DNA of 16,581 nucleotides from the NCBI GenBank assembly GCA_947624095.1, contig CANQIR010000004.1, positions 1 through 16,581 on the forward strand, read 5' to 3'. Source of the stretch: an uncultured Bacilli bacterium (GTDB lineage Bacteria; Bacillota_I; Bacilli_A; RF39; UBA660). Every line of letters begins with the position of its first letter. The stretch's first letter is position 1. Made by a program: the position numbers and the translations under genes. The notes below the pieces were generated by a model, which saw only the letters and a program-made list of their open reading frames with translations, did no database searches and was not told the DNA's origin. This document shows positions 1 to 6,101 of the stretch, one piece after another.

Positions 1-84
1 GCCAAACCTGTTTTTAAATTGGTACTTATCCCTTGTGGATTATTATAAAGTACCCCCCCCCAGTTTGCAGTTTGTTAATTTCAT
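1..84 (-). other. Possible start of a gene, interrupted by a G9 tract, running off the left edge
   Basis: On the minus strand a perfect GGAGGT (97-92) sits 8 bases before an ATG at 84-82. The frame reads MKLTNCKLGGG and stops soon after a run of nine G (plus-strand C9 at 53-61). If the run had 8 or 11 G, the frame would instead continue as GGVLYNNPQGISTN and stay open to the window edge. This could be a slippage-controlled gene, a sequencing or assembly error in a homopolymer, or chance. I do not recognise the short peptide. A plus-strand frame is also open from 2 to about 121, so coding here is not proven. Confidence 0.35.
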
Positions 85-198
85 CTTCAAGACCTCCATA
101 TTTTCTATATTTTTATTTTAACACTTATTACCTCATAAATCCATAGAAAAATATCTACTACAAAATAGTGGAAAATCGATTAATTTTTACTGACAAAT

Positions 199-223
199 AA
201 AAACATTGGTAATTGAACCAATG
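199..223 (-). terminator. Intrinsic terminator after the M29 aminopeptidase
   Basis: Minus-strand hairpin CATTGGT, loop TCAATT, ACCAATG, followed by TTTTTATTT. It lies about 80 bases past the aminopeptidase stop and would end the metallo-hydrolase and aminopeptidase transcript. Between this hairpin and the gene, 241-279 can form a second imperfect stem. I see nothing else in 120-305. Confidence 0.75.
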
Positions 224-305
224 GAATTTATTATAATAAACATGGTAACACCCAATAAGGCACATAGAAGTGTTCCATGAATGTCTTTATTTTAACATAA
301 TTTTT

Positions 306-1535
306 TTATTTAGTAAATTCTTTAGTAAAGTTGCCTTCTTGAAAGATGATTACTTCTTGATTATCGTAGGTAGTAGCAGTTATTTGTAAATCTTTAGTAC
401 CTATCATAAAGTCGGTATGACTTTTACAATCATTAAAGCCAATGGCTTCTCTTTCTTTACTAGTCATTTTATCAGTATTGGCAAAACATTCAGTAAAGCC
501 GGTACCAAGAGCAAGATGACAAGAGGCGTTTTCATCTAATAAGGTTGTATAAAATAAAGTTTCGGTATTTCTAATTGGGGAATCGTAAGGAACTAAGGCT
601 ACTTCACCTAAATAATTAGCATTCTTAACTGATTCAACAATTTCTTGTAATGTAGCTTTATTTTTGGTAGCTTTAATATTTGTAACTTTTCCATTTTGGA
701 ATTCTAAGGAGAAATTATCGATTACTATTCCATTAGCTAATAAGGGCATTGAACTGTAGACAATACCATTAGTTTGGAATTTATCGGGAGTAGTAAATAC
801 TTCAAAAGAAGGATAATTACATACTATTTCTTTACCATTTTTAATTTTAGAGACAGTTGTGTTCCAAATAGAATCTTTACTTAAACCAATAGTTAAATCA
901 GTTCCTAAAGAATTAGTATAGTGTAATTCTTTAATTTTTAAGTTGTTTAATTTAGTACATATTTTTTTATTCTTTTCGAGAAGTTTTTCTAAATTCTTAA
1001 GAGGATTTTGGGAGTTTATATCACATAAAGTAAAGATAGTTTCCCATAATTTGGTTAAAGGATCAGGAACATTGGGGAAAACTTGTCTAGCCCAGTCTTT
1101 AGTTGGTACCATAGCAATTAGCCAAGCTATCTGGTTATTAGTTTGATATTCGCGATATAAACTACAGGTATCAGAAGCGTAAAGATTTACTTTAGCCATA
1201 AGTTTGGAATCAATATCTTCCATTAAATTAGGGGTTTCACTAGCTAAACACAATATTGCACCATTCTTTTTAGCATATTCATTATAAATTTCTTTATTAA
1301 ATAAGGGATTATTTTTTAATTTATTAAAAGTTATATTTTGTAATAAACTGTGTTGGAGATATTTATCAGTAAAGTAATAGCCAATATCTGTTACACCTAA
1401 TTTCAAAGCTTCATCAGTAATAATTCTTACAAATTCATAAGCCTCTATGGGAGCGATAATAAGTAGTGGTTGTTTATCAACTTTTAGACAAGTTTCGAGT
1501 AACATATGAGCATAGATAGTTTGTTTTTCTTTCAT
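306..1535 (-). CDS. M29 family aminopeptidase (AmpS/PepS/aminopeptidase T type)
   Basis: Predicted cytoplasmic metallo-aminopeptidase of 409 residues, the normal length for family M29. These enzymes remove N-terminal residues from peptides using two metal ions. Expected ligand positions are visible: E245 in FEVFTTP, E311 in GEVALVP, H340 in CHLALG, and H373/D375 in HTDFMIG. Spacings match the family (66 residues from E245 to E311, 29 from E311 to H340). The conserved tyrosine seven residues after the H340-equivalent is Phe347 here. There is no signal peptide. The ATG is preceded by AAAGGAAAA. It lies 25 bases after the metallo-hydrolase gene with no terminator between, so the two are probably co-transcribed from the promoter at 2481-2509. 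The family call is firm; the substrate is unknown. Confidence 0.93.
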   Translation of the reverse strand: MKEKQTIYAHMLLETCLKVDKQPLLIIAPIEAYEFVRIITDEALKLGVTDIGYYFTDKYLQHSLLQNITFNKLKNNPLFNKEIYNEYAKKNGAILCLASETPNLMEDIDSKLMAKVNLYASDTCSLYREYQTNNQIAWLIAMVPTKDWARQVFPNVPDPLTKLWETIFTLCDINSQNPLKNLEKLLEKNKKICTKLNNLKIKELHYTNSLGTDLTIGLSKDSIWNTTVSKIKNGKEIVCNYPSFEVFTTPDKFQTNGIVYSSMPLLANGIVIDNFSLEFQNGKVTNIKATKNKATLQEIVESVKNANYLGEVALVPYDSPIRNTETLFYTTLLDENASCHLALGTGFTECFANTDKMTSKEREAIGFNDCKSHTDFMIGTKDLQITATTYDNQEVIIFQEGNFTKEFTK

Positions 1536-1560
1536 AAATATTTTCCTTTCTTTAGATGAA

Positions 1561-2439
1561 CTATTCTTCTGTTTCTATTATGTATTGTTTATTCTTAATA
1601 TATACAATTTTAAGAAGATTTTTTGCTAGTAAATACTTGATATATCCTTTGAAAGTTGTTGTAATTAAAACATATTGTTTATTACTAAGCGGGATATGAT
1701 ATTTTTGGGTTATTATGGCAACTAAATCTTCGATAGTTTGGGGAGTTTTAATGGATTTGGTAATCAATGAACAAATTTCTAGAGTTTTACTCATATTAGT
1801 TTGCATATATTCTGTTAAATCAGTTAGGACAGTACCGTGACTTGGAATATAGTAGCTAGCTGATATTTGAGAAAGTTCTTTTAAAGATGATAAATATTCT
1901 GAGACATCATAAAGATAGCAAACATTATATTTATTAATAATTTGGGGATTTAAAAGAGCATCGCCAATAAATAGGACATCATCTTTAGTTTTAATGCCAA
2001 TCATATTTGGAGAATGACCAGGAAGATTAATAATGGTAAATAAACTAGGCATTTCATTAGTAATTCTAGATAATGGTGTAGGTTTAGCTAAAACACTTTT
2101 ATCAACATAGTCGGGTATTGGTACACCTCCCCACATAGTAGTAACTTCTAACTCGGGATTGATTATATAAGCTATTTCATTTGGATGAATGTATACTTGA
2201 CAATCAGTATGTTTAATAAGATAGTTATTACCACCGGTATGGTCAGCGTGATAATGAGTATTAATTATCATTTTTAGATGCCAATGATTAGCTTCAATAA
2301 TTCTTAAAACTTTTTTAGCAGCATCATCGTCATTACCGCTATCAATTAAATAGACATCACTACCATCTAAATATAAGCCGATATTAGTAGGTGATGGAAT
2401 GAGATAAGTATTATTTTTTATTTTTGTTAATTCATACAT
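1561..2439 (-). CDS. Metallo-beta-lactamase fold hydrolase with C-terminal winged-helix-like region
   Basis: Predicted cytoplasmic zinc hydrolase of 292 residues. The fold's metal motifs are complete and in order: H62-x-H64-x-D66-H67 (THYHADHTGG), H142 (LPGHS), D160 (FIGDALL) and H201 (PSHGTV). About 75 residues follow the catalytic domain (from about 220). They are helical and then end in a beta hairpin, resembling the winged-helix extension of LACTB2-like MBL proteins, though I cannot confirm that family by eye. Possible substrates include thioesters such as lactoylglutathione-type esters, lactones or nucleic acid; the sequence does not decide. AAGGAG precedes the ATG. It is the first gene of an operon with the M29 aminopeptidase and has its own sigma-A-type promoter overlapping the preceding terminator. 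Confidence 0.9.
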   Translation of the reverse strand: MYELTKIKNNTYLIPSPTNIGLYLDGSDVYLIDSGNDDDAAKKVLRIIEANHWHLKMIINTHYHADHTGGNNYLIKHTDCQVYIHPNEIAYIINPELEVTTMWGGVPIPDYVDKSVLAKPTPLSRITNEMPSLFTIINLPGHSPNMIGIKTKDDVLFIGDALLNPQIINKYNVCYLYDVSEYLSSLKELSQISASYYIPSHGTVLTDLTEYMQTNMSKTLEICSLITKSIKTPQTIEDLVAIITQKYHIPLSNKQYVLITTTFKGYIKYLLAKNLLKIVYIKNKQYIIETEE

Positions 2440-2480
2440 AATATTTGCTCCTTTATATTTTATATATCAAATCAATATCC

Positions 2481-2509
2481 ATTATACTAGTAAAAAGAAA
2501 AATTCTCAA
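2481..2509 (-). promoter_or_regulatory. Sigma-A-type promoter of the MBL hydrolase and aminopeptidase operon
   Basis: Minus strand: -35 TTGAGA (2509-2504), 17-base spacer, -10 TATAAT (2486-2481). Transcription would start near 2474, about 35 bases before the ATG. The -35 box lies inside the stem-loop of the upstream terminator. Confidence 0.8.
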
Positions 2510-2522
2510 TAAAGAGAATTTT
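2491..2522 (-). terminator. Intrinsic terminator after the flavin reductase gene
   Basis: Minus-strand stem AAAATTCTC / GAGAATTTT (2522-2514 and 2507-2499) with a six-base loop, followed by TTCTTTTT. It starts 7 bases after the flavin reductase stop and ends the bile salt hydrolase operon. Confidence 0.75.
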
Positions 2523-2529
2523 CACGTAA

Positions 2530-3117
2530 TTAATCTTTGCTACTAGTATTTTTATTTTTTATTTCTAAGCCATCTTTAAAAGCATTCCCTACTCGATTAC
2601 CTACTTCGTAATAACCGTGGGTGTAGGGATCAAAAGCAATGGCATGAACTAAAGAAATATCGACATTATCACCATTCATTATTTTTTGATCTGCTGATAC
2701 ATTAAGGACTTTACCAATAACGCCTAAACCATATTCATTAGCTTGATATTCAATAAATTCACATTCTAAACAGATGGGAAATTCATTAATAATGGGAGCA
2801 TTAACAATATCAGATTTAGTAGCAGTTAACCCACTATTAGCAAATTTATCTTTAGTATTATTGGCTGATACTATACCGAAGTAGTCAGCTTCTTTAACGT
2901 GAGGAGCATCAGCAATACTAACAGTAAAAGCTTGATTTCTTTTAATGTTTTCTACTGTTTTATGGGTTTCAGTTAAATTTAGAGCGATGATATCACGATC
3001 AACCATTGTTCCCCAAGCAGCATTCATAACATCAATTGTTCCATCTTCATTATAAGTAGCTATCATTAAGACAGGCATAGGGAATATGGCTTCGGTAGTT
3101 TTAATATTTTGACGCAT
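2530..3117 (-). CDS. Flavin reductase-like, FMN-binding split-barrel protein
   Basis: A protein of 195 residues in the flavin reductase-like family (COG1853, DIM6/NTAB type). The N-terminal part (MPVLMIATYNEDGTIDVM, NAAWGTMVD), the KTVENIKRN helix, FTVSIAD and the central DYFGIVSAN motif are typical of FMN-binding split-barrel enzymes. These reduce flavins with NAD(P)H or hold FMN for oxidoreductases. There is no signal peptide, so it should be cytoplasmic. The start is supported by AAAGGAAGATAAAT. It lies 13 bases after the bile salt hydrolase stop, with no terminator or promoter between, so the two are co-transcribed. Whether it acts on bile-derived compounds cannot be told; many relatives are general flavoproteins. 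Confidence 0.9.
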   Translation of the reverse strand: MRQNIKTTEAIFPMPVLMIATYNEDGTIDVMNAAWGTMVDRDIIALNLTETHKTVENIKRNQAFTVSIADAPHVKEADYFGIVSANNTKDKFANSGLTATKSDIVNAPIINEFPICLECEFIEYQANEYGLGVIGKVLNVSADQKIMNGDNVDISLVHAIAFDPYTHGYYEVGNRVGNAFKDGLEIKNKNTSSKD

Positions 3118-3130
3118 ATTTATCTTCCTT

Positions 3131-4105
3131 TCAATTTTGATAATTTATTTGTTGACCAGTTATTAGTGGATAGTTAACTAAATCTTGACTATCTAAATCA
3201 ACTTTATGCATATCAACACAAGTAATTTGACTATTTTCGTAAGTCGTATAATAGTATAAACCTTTATCTTGGTTACAACATGAACTATAGATAGTTATCT
3301 CATATTGACCTTCGCCCATATGGACTAGTCCTCTTTGTTGATAAACAGAACCTAGAATATGGAAGAACTGACTGATACTTGATGATTCATCTTCATTAGC
3401 TAAGGAATTCATTTTAGTAAATGAGGCTTTGACAAAACGTGAAGCACTAGATAAATCACCAGGAAGACCAAGACCACCCATTCCTCTACTATAATTAGTT
3501 AAATTTAATTTATGGGAAAAAGTATTGATTGGTTGTTCGGTAGATAAGTGTGAGTAATTATTTAAATTAAATAATTGCATATCAAATGATGGATTATTGG
3601 TTAGAATTCCGACTGGATTATCATATATTTTTAAACCTTCTTTAACAGATTCAACGGTAATTGATGATTCTTTATCAGCAATAATCCAATGTAAGGGAGA
3701 AGCTGGGAGTTTATCACTAAAGTTAATATTAGCTAAATTCATTTTATTAAGTAGGTCTTTAGCTTCACTAACAGTAGCACATTGGCTAAGTATCCAAGGA
3801 ATAAATTCAAAAGGTGCAATGTTGTCTTTGCCTTCTGCTATATCGTGGTAGTAAGCATTACCTGGGAAATTAAGTCCGGCCATTCCTAAACCTTTTTCAT
3901 TAATGGCATCATAATATAGGGGATAATTATCAGCAACGTAAGCCATACCAATTAAGGCATAATGAGAAGTAATGCTGCTTACTTGGCGAAAATTAAAAGG
4001 ATAGTTTCGTGGTGTAATAGTTACTGTTTCGTGATAAGAGTATTCTAAGTCTAAGTTACGACCAAAATAATGGTCTTTAGTTTGATATGTTGCAGCTGTA
4101 CACAT
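3131..4105 (-). CDS. bsh: Choloylglycine (bile salt) hydrolase
   Basis: Ntn-hydrolase of peptidase family C59, 324 residues, almost the same length as characterised Clostridium and Lactobacillus bile salt hydrolases. It would cleave the amide bond of glycine- or taurine-conjugated bile acids. The catalytic set is present: Cys2 (nucleophile once Met1 is removed), Arg16 and Asp19 in FGRNLDLEYSY, Asn79 in AGLNFPG, Asn170 in ILTNNPSFD, and Arg223 in SASRFV. Asn79, where penicillin V acylases usually carry Tyr, favours bile salts over penicillin V. There is no signal peptide, as expected for an intracellular enzyme. AGAAGG precedes the ATG. It is the first gene of an operon with the flavin reductase. 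It ends in TGA, which argues that UGA is a stop here. The function implies life in a bile-exposed gut. Confidence 0.93.
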   Translation of the reverse strand: MCTAATYQTKDHYFGRNLDLEYSYHETVTITPRNYPFNFRQVSSITSHYALIGMAYVADNYPLYYDAINEKGLGMAGLNFPGNAYYHDIAEGKDNIAPFEFIPWILSQCATVSEAKDLLNKMNLANINFSDKLPASPLHWIIADKESSITVESVKEGLKIYDNPVGILTNNPSFDMQLFNLNNYSHLSTEQPINTFSHKLNLTNYSRGMGGLGLPGDLSSASRFVKASFTKMNSLANEDESSSISQFFHILGSVYQQRGLVHMGEGQYEITIYSSCCNQDKGLYYYTTYENSQITCVDMHKVDLDSQDLVNYPLITGQQINYQN

Positions 4106-4134
4106 AAATTTTTACCTTCTTTCTCTATATATTG

Positions 4135-4163
4135 ATTATATCACATTTTAAGAAAAAGAAATT
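4135..4163 (-). promoter_or_regulatory. Extended -10 promoter of the bile salt hydrolase operon
   Basis: Minus strand TGATATAAT (TATAAT at 4140-4135 with the extended TG). The -35 region is weak (AATTTC at 4163-4158, 17-base spacing). The start site would be about 25 bases upstream of the ATG. Confidence 0.65.
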
Positions 4164-4175
4164 TTATTTGGATAG

Positions 4176-4305
4176 TTATTTGAACATCGATAATATTGCT
4201 TTTCGATAAATATCTTTAGCAATACTGCAACCATTAGGAACATTTTGCATATTTGATTTGTTCTTCATTACATATTTCGGCGATTAAATTTGGAAAATCT
4301 AACAT
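4176..4305 (-). pseudogene. Two overlapping small ORFs, possibly one frameshifted small gene
   Basis: A 23-codon ORF (4305-4234) starts MLDFPNLIAEICNEEQ and has a good ribosome binding site, AGAGGTGACAAT, directly before its ATG. A second frame (4268-4176, 30 codons) overlaps it and reads MKNKSNMQNVPNGC then SIAKDIYRKAILSMFK. It has no ribosome binding site. A single frameshift near 4240-4265 would join them into a protein of about 45 residues. I recognise neither piece. This may be a decayed small gene, or a real 23-residue peptide followed by unused sequence. It lies 45 bases after the GNAT gene in the same direction, with no terminator seen between. Confidence 0.3.
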
Positions 4306-4350
4306 ATTGTCACCTCTTTCTTAGACTTTGATAAAAGATAAAAGTTTAAA

Positions 4351-4845
4351 TTAAGATAATTCAAATAGATAGATATTTTCAGGATATTTTTCTCTAAATA
4401 ATTGGGTATCGATAAGTTTGCCACCAAGATGTTGATAAAATTGATTGGCAGGATTGCCATCTAAGCAACCGATTATTAATTTATTTATCTTATTGTTAAG
4501 GATATGTTCTTTAGCATAGTTATATAACATTTTGCCATAGCCTTTTCCTTGATATTCTTTTAAGATATAGAGAGAATGAATTTCAGCAGCATTCGCATAT
4601 TTGTCAGTATCTAAGGTAAAATAAAGCCAGCCGATTATTTTATCTTCGATGGTTAAAACGTAATAATTTGGTTGTTCGTTGAGATTATTTTTTAATCTTT
4701 CAGCATTTTGTTTTTCACCTTTTACTAGATTTTTTAAAAATTCAGTGTCAACAATGCCTTGATAGGTTGTATTCCACACAAGAGCGATGCAATGAGCTAG
4801 TTCGTTGGAATCTTCTAGTTTTCTTTTTCGAATGATTGGCTGCAT
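4351..4845 (-). CDS. GNAT family N-acetyltransferase
   Basis: A predicted cytoplasmic acyl-CoA-dependent acetyltransferase of 164 residues. The GNAT core is clear: motif A near residues 92-104 (LYILKEYQGKGYGKMLY) with the Q99-G-K-G-Y-G pyrophosphate loop, and motif B near 129-142 (GNPANQFYQHLGG). The substrate is unknown; the pattern is that of general small-molecule or protein acetyltransferases. I start it at the ATG at 4845 because AAGAGGA lies at the right distance before it. The frame is open 17 codons further upstream, but that extension would run through the tRNA terminator hairpin and has no ribosome binding site. The gene begins 59 bases after the tRNA-Met gene and may be read by leak-through from the tRNA promoter. 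Confidence 0.88.
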   Translation of the reverse strand: MQPIIRKRKLEDSNELAHCIALVWNTTYQGIVDTEFLKNLVKGEKQNAERLKNNLNEQPNYYVLTIEDKIIGWLYFTLDTDKYANAAEIHSLYILKEYQGKGYGKMLYNYAKEHILNNKINKLIIGCLDGNPANQFYQHLGGKLIDTQLFREKYPENIYLFELS

Positions 4846-4868
4846 AAATGAAATTCCTCTTTTCAAAT

Positions 4869-4892
4869 AAAAACTCCCATAAAAATGGAAGT
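4869..4892 (-). terminator. Terminator after tRNA-Met
   Basis: Minus-strand stem ACTTCCAT / ATGGGAGT (eight pairs, one G-U), loop TTTT, followed by a T-rich tail. It sits between the tRNA and the GNAT ribosome binding site, so it may set how much reads through to the GNAT gene. Confidence 0.65.
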
Positions 4893-4904
4893 GCAATACA
4901 AAAT

Positions 4905-4981
4905 TGGTAGCGCCGGGGAGATTCGAACTCTCGACCTGCCGGGTATGAACCGGATGCTCTAGCCAACTGAGCTACAGCGCC
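4905..4981 (-). tRNA. tRNA-Met (CAT), elongator type
   Basis: A 77-base tRNA with encoded CCA. The minus strand begins GGCGCTGTAGCTCAG; the anticodon loop is TTCATAC with anticodon CAT; the T arm carries GTTCGAATC. It resembles the Bacillus elongator tRNA-Met, including the G1-U72 pair. An initiator would start with an unpaired C1 and carry three G-C pairs in the anticodon stem, which is not seen. A tRNA-Ile2 with modified CAT is unlikely but cannot be excluded by eye. It has its own promoter and terminator. Confidence 0.95.
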
Positions 4982-4998
4982 ATTTCTCAAGTGAGTTA

Positions 4999-5027
4999 AT
5001 TATATCAAATATTTTATAAATGTACAA
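4999..5027 (-). promoter_or_regulatory. Promoter of tRNA-Met
   Basis: Minus strand: -35 TTGTAC (5027-5022), 17-base spacer, extended -10 TGATATAAT (TATAAT at 5004-4999). The predicted start is about 10 bases before the tRNA 5' end. This is one of the best promoters in the window. Confidence 0.85.
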
Positions 5028-5080
5028 TATTTTTTTAAATTTTGCTCATTTTGCGCTAATTTTGAGACTGATATCCCGTT

Positions 5081-5596
5081 TTAAATTATTTTAATGATGG
5101 GATTTTGGCTTCTATCGAGAAAATTTAAGATAAAAATTAAAGATTTTTTATCAATAGCAATACAACCGTGAGTAACGTCGCTAGTTTTGATATGTAAAAA
5201 GATAGCACTCCCCTTACCTTTTAGACATTCTGGATTATAATTGATAACTAAACCATATTCATATTCATTAGGATAATCTATTAAATGTTCAGCACTTTGA
5301 AAATCTTTAGAAGTGATAGATAAATCAACAAGTTGATTATAATAATTAGAATTGATATCATCTACCCAATAATGGTAAGGATTAATAGTAAAATTAGGAT
5401 ATGTAAGAGCAAGTTTATGAGTAGAAAAAGCAATACCGAGAGAGTACTTTCCAAGGGGAGTTTTACCGTCACCTTCTTTTTTATCTTTGGTAACTCCATT
5501 AATACCTATAGCAATATTAGAAATAGTTTTAATAAGAGTTTGGTCTTCATATACTTTTAAAGTTTTAGTATGAGTATCACAAATTAATGATTGCAT
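5081..5596 (-). CDS. L,D-transpeptidase (YkuD domain) without a signal peptide
   Basis: A protein of 171 residues with a YkuD catalytic domain over nearly its whole length. The family signature is present as FLHIKTSDVTHGC: His135, His143, Gly144 and the nucleophile Cys145. The N-terminal half has EGDGKTPLGKYSLG and the YWVDDINSNYYN segment typical of the COG3786 group. Such enzymes form 3-3 crosslinks in peptidoglycan or exchange D-amino acids. There is no signal peptide, transmembrane segment or LysM domain, and AAGGAG directly before the ATG at 5596 makes a longer start unlikely. So it seems to be made in the cytoplasm. Bacillus YkuD also lacks a classical signal peptide and is linked to the spore; with cotE nearby in this genome a spore role is possible, but that is inference. 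Confidence 0.88.
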   Translation of the reverse strand: MQSLICDTHTKTLKVYEDQTLIKTISNIAIGINGVTKDKKEGDGKTPLGKYSLGIAFSTHKLALTYPNFTINPYHYWVDDINSNYYNQLVDLSITSKDFQSAEHLIDYPNEYEYGLVINYNPECLKGKGSAIFLHIKTSDVTHGCIAIDKKSLIFILNFLDRSQNPIIKII

Positions 5597-5614
5597 AAGA
5601 TTCTCCTTTAATAT

Positions 5615-5634
5615 AAAAAAGCCTTAACGGCTTT
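5615..5634 (-). terminator. Short terminator between the small unknown gene and the L,D-transpeptidase
   Basis: Minus-strand AAAGCC, loop GTTAA, GGCTTT, then a run of T. The stem begins within the stop codon of the upstream gene. Only about 20 bases separate the T run from the L,D-transpeptidase ATG, so that gene either depends on read-through or has a promoter I cannot see. Confidence 0.6.
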
Positions 5635-5989
5635 AAATCCAACGAGATACGTATATTTTTCTGGTTGTTCCTTCTTCATAATTATTAAAAATTGAAATTA
5701 AACTATCAACAAGACTTAATAAGATATTATTACTTCTTTTAATTTGTAAAGTTGCTAAACTATGTTTCATTTCTTTACGGAATAAATAGTCATCAACATA
5801 TTTAGCTAATACTTTATCAATTTCGGATACTTTACCTAATTGTTCAGGACTATTAATATCGGCACTAAAAATGAAACTACGATAGATTTTTAATAATTTA
5901 TCTGTTATTAGATCTTCGGCGAAATAGTCGAAGTTAATGATTTTATAAAAATTAGGACAATATTGAAGGATTACTTTATTCTTATCCAT
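5633..5989 (-). CDS. Small protein of unknown function (118 aa)
   Basis: I do not recognise this protein. It is predicted to be cytoplasmic and mostly helical, with no signal peptide, membrane segment, cysteine-rich motif or repeat. Its N-terminus has an aromatic-rich stretch (YCPNFYKIINFDYF), and its C-terminus ends RKIYVSRWI. It is probably a real gene: AGGTGAG precedes the ATG, a strong sigma-A-type promoter lies at 6016-6045, and a terminator begins at its stop codon. It lies upstream of the L,D-transpeptidase in the same direction. Confidence 0.75.
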   Translation of the reverse strand: MDKNKVILQYCPNFYKIINFDYFAEDLITDKLLKIYRSFIFSADINSPEQLGKVSEIDKVLAKYVDDYLFRKEMKHSLATLQIKRSNNILLSLVDSLISIFNNYEEGTTRKIYVSRWI

Positions 5990-6015
5990 CTACTCACCTG
6001 CTTTATTCTAAATAT

Positions 6016-6045
6016 ATAATACATCTATAGAGAGTTTATTGTCAA
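6016..6045 (-). promoter_or_regulatory. Promoter of the small unknown gene
   Basis: Minus strand: perfect -35 TTGACA (6045-6040), 18-base spacer, -10 TATTAT (6021-6016). The leader to the ATG at 5989 would be about 20 bases. Confidence 0.75.
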
Positions 6046-6076
6046 GGGAAAGCAAGATTTTAAAATATTTAATTTC

Positions 6077-6101
6077 AAAAGAAAAGTGAGGTATACTCAC
6101 T
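6077..6101 (-). terminator. Terminator at the end of the uppS-cdsA-rseP operon
   Basis: Minus-strand AGTGAG, loop TATAC, CTCACT, then TTTCTTTT. The stem begins inside the rseP stop codon (TAG at 6102-6100). Confidence 0.7.

Noticed and set aside
2..121. Plus-strand open frame at the left edge
   Set aside because: About 39 codons of low-complexity, Phe/Ile-rich sequence with no start seen; less convincing than the minus-strand start with GGAGGT.
3131..4105. UGA read as tryptophan, as in mycoplasmas
   Set aside because: The bile salt hydrolase ends in TGA at full family length, tryptophan is encoded by TGG, and no gene needs an in-frame TGA.
4748..4990. 80-codon minus-strand open frame
   Set aside because: It runs through the tRNA-Met gene and its terminator and reads tRNA sequence as protein.
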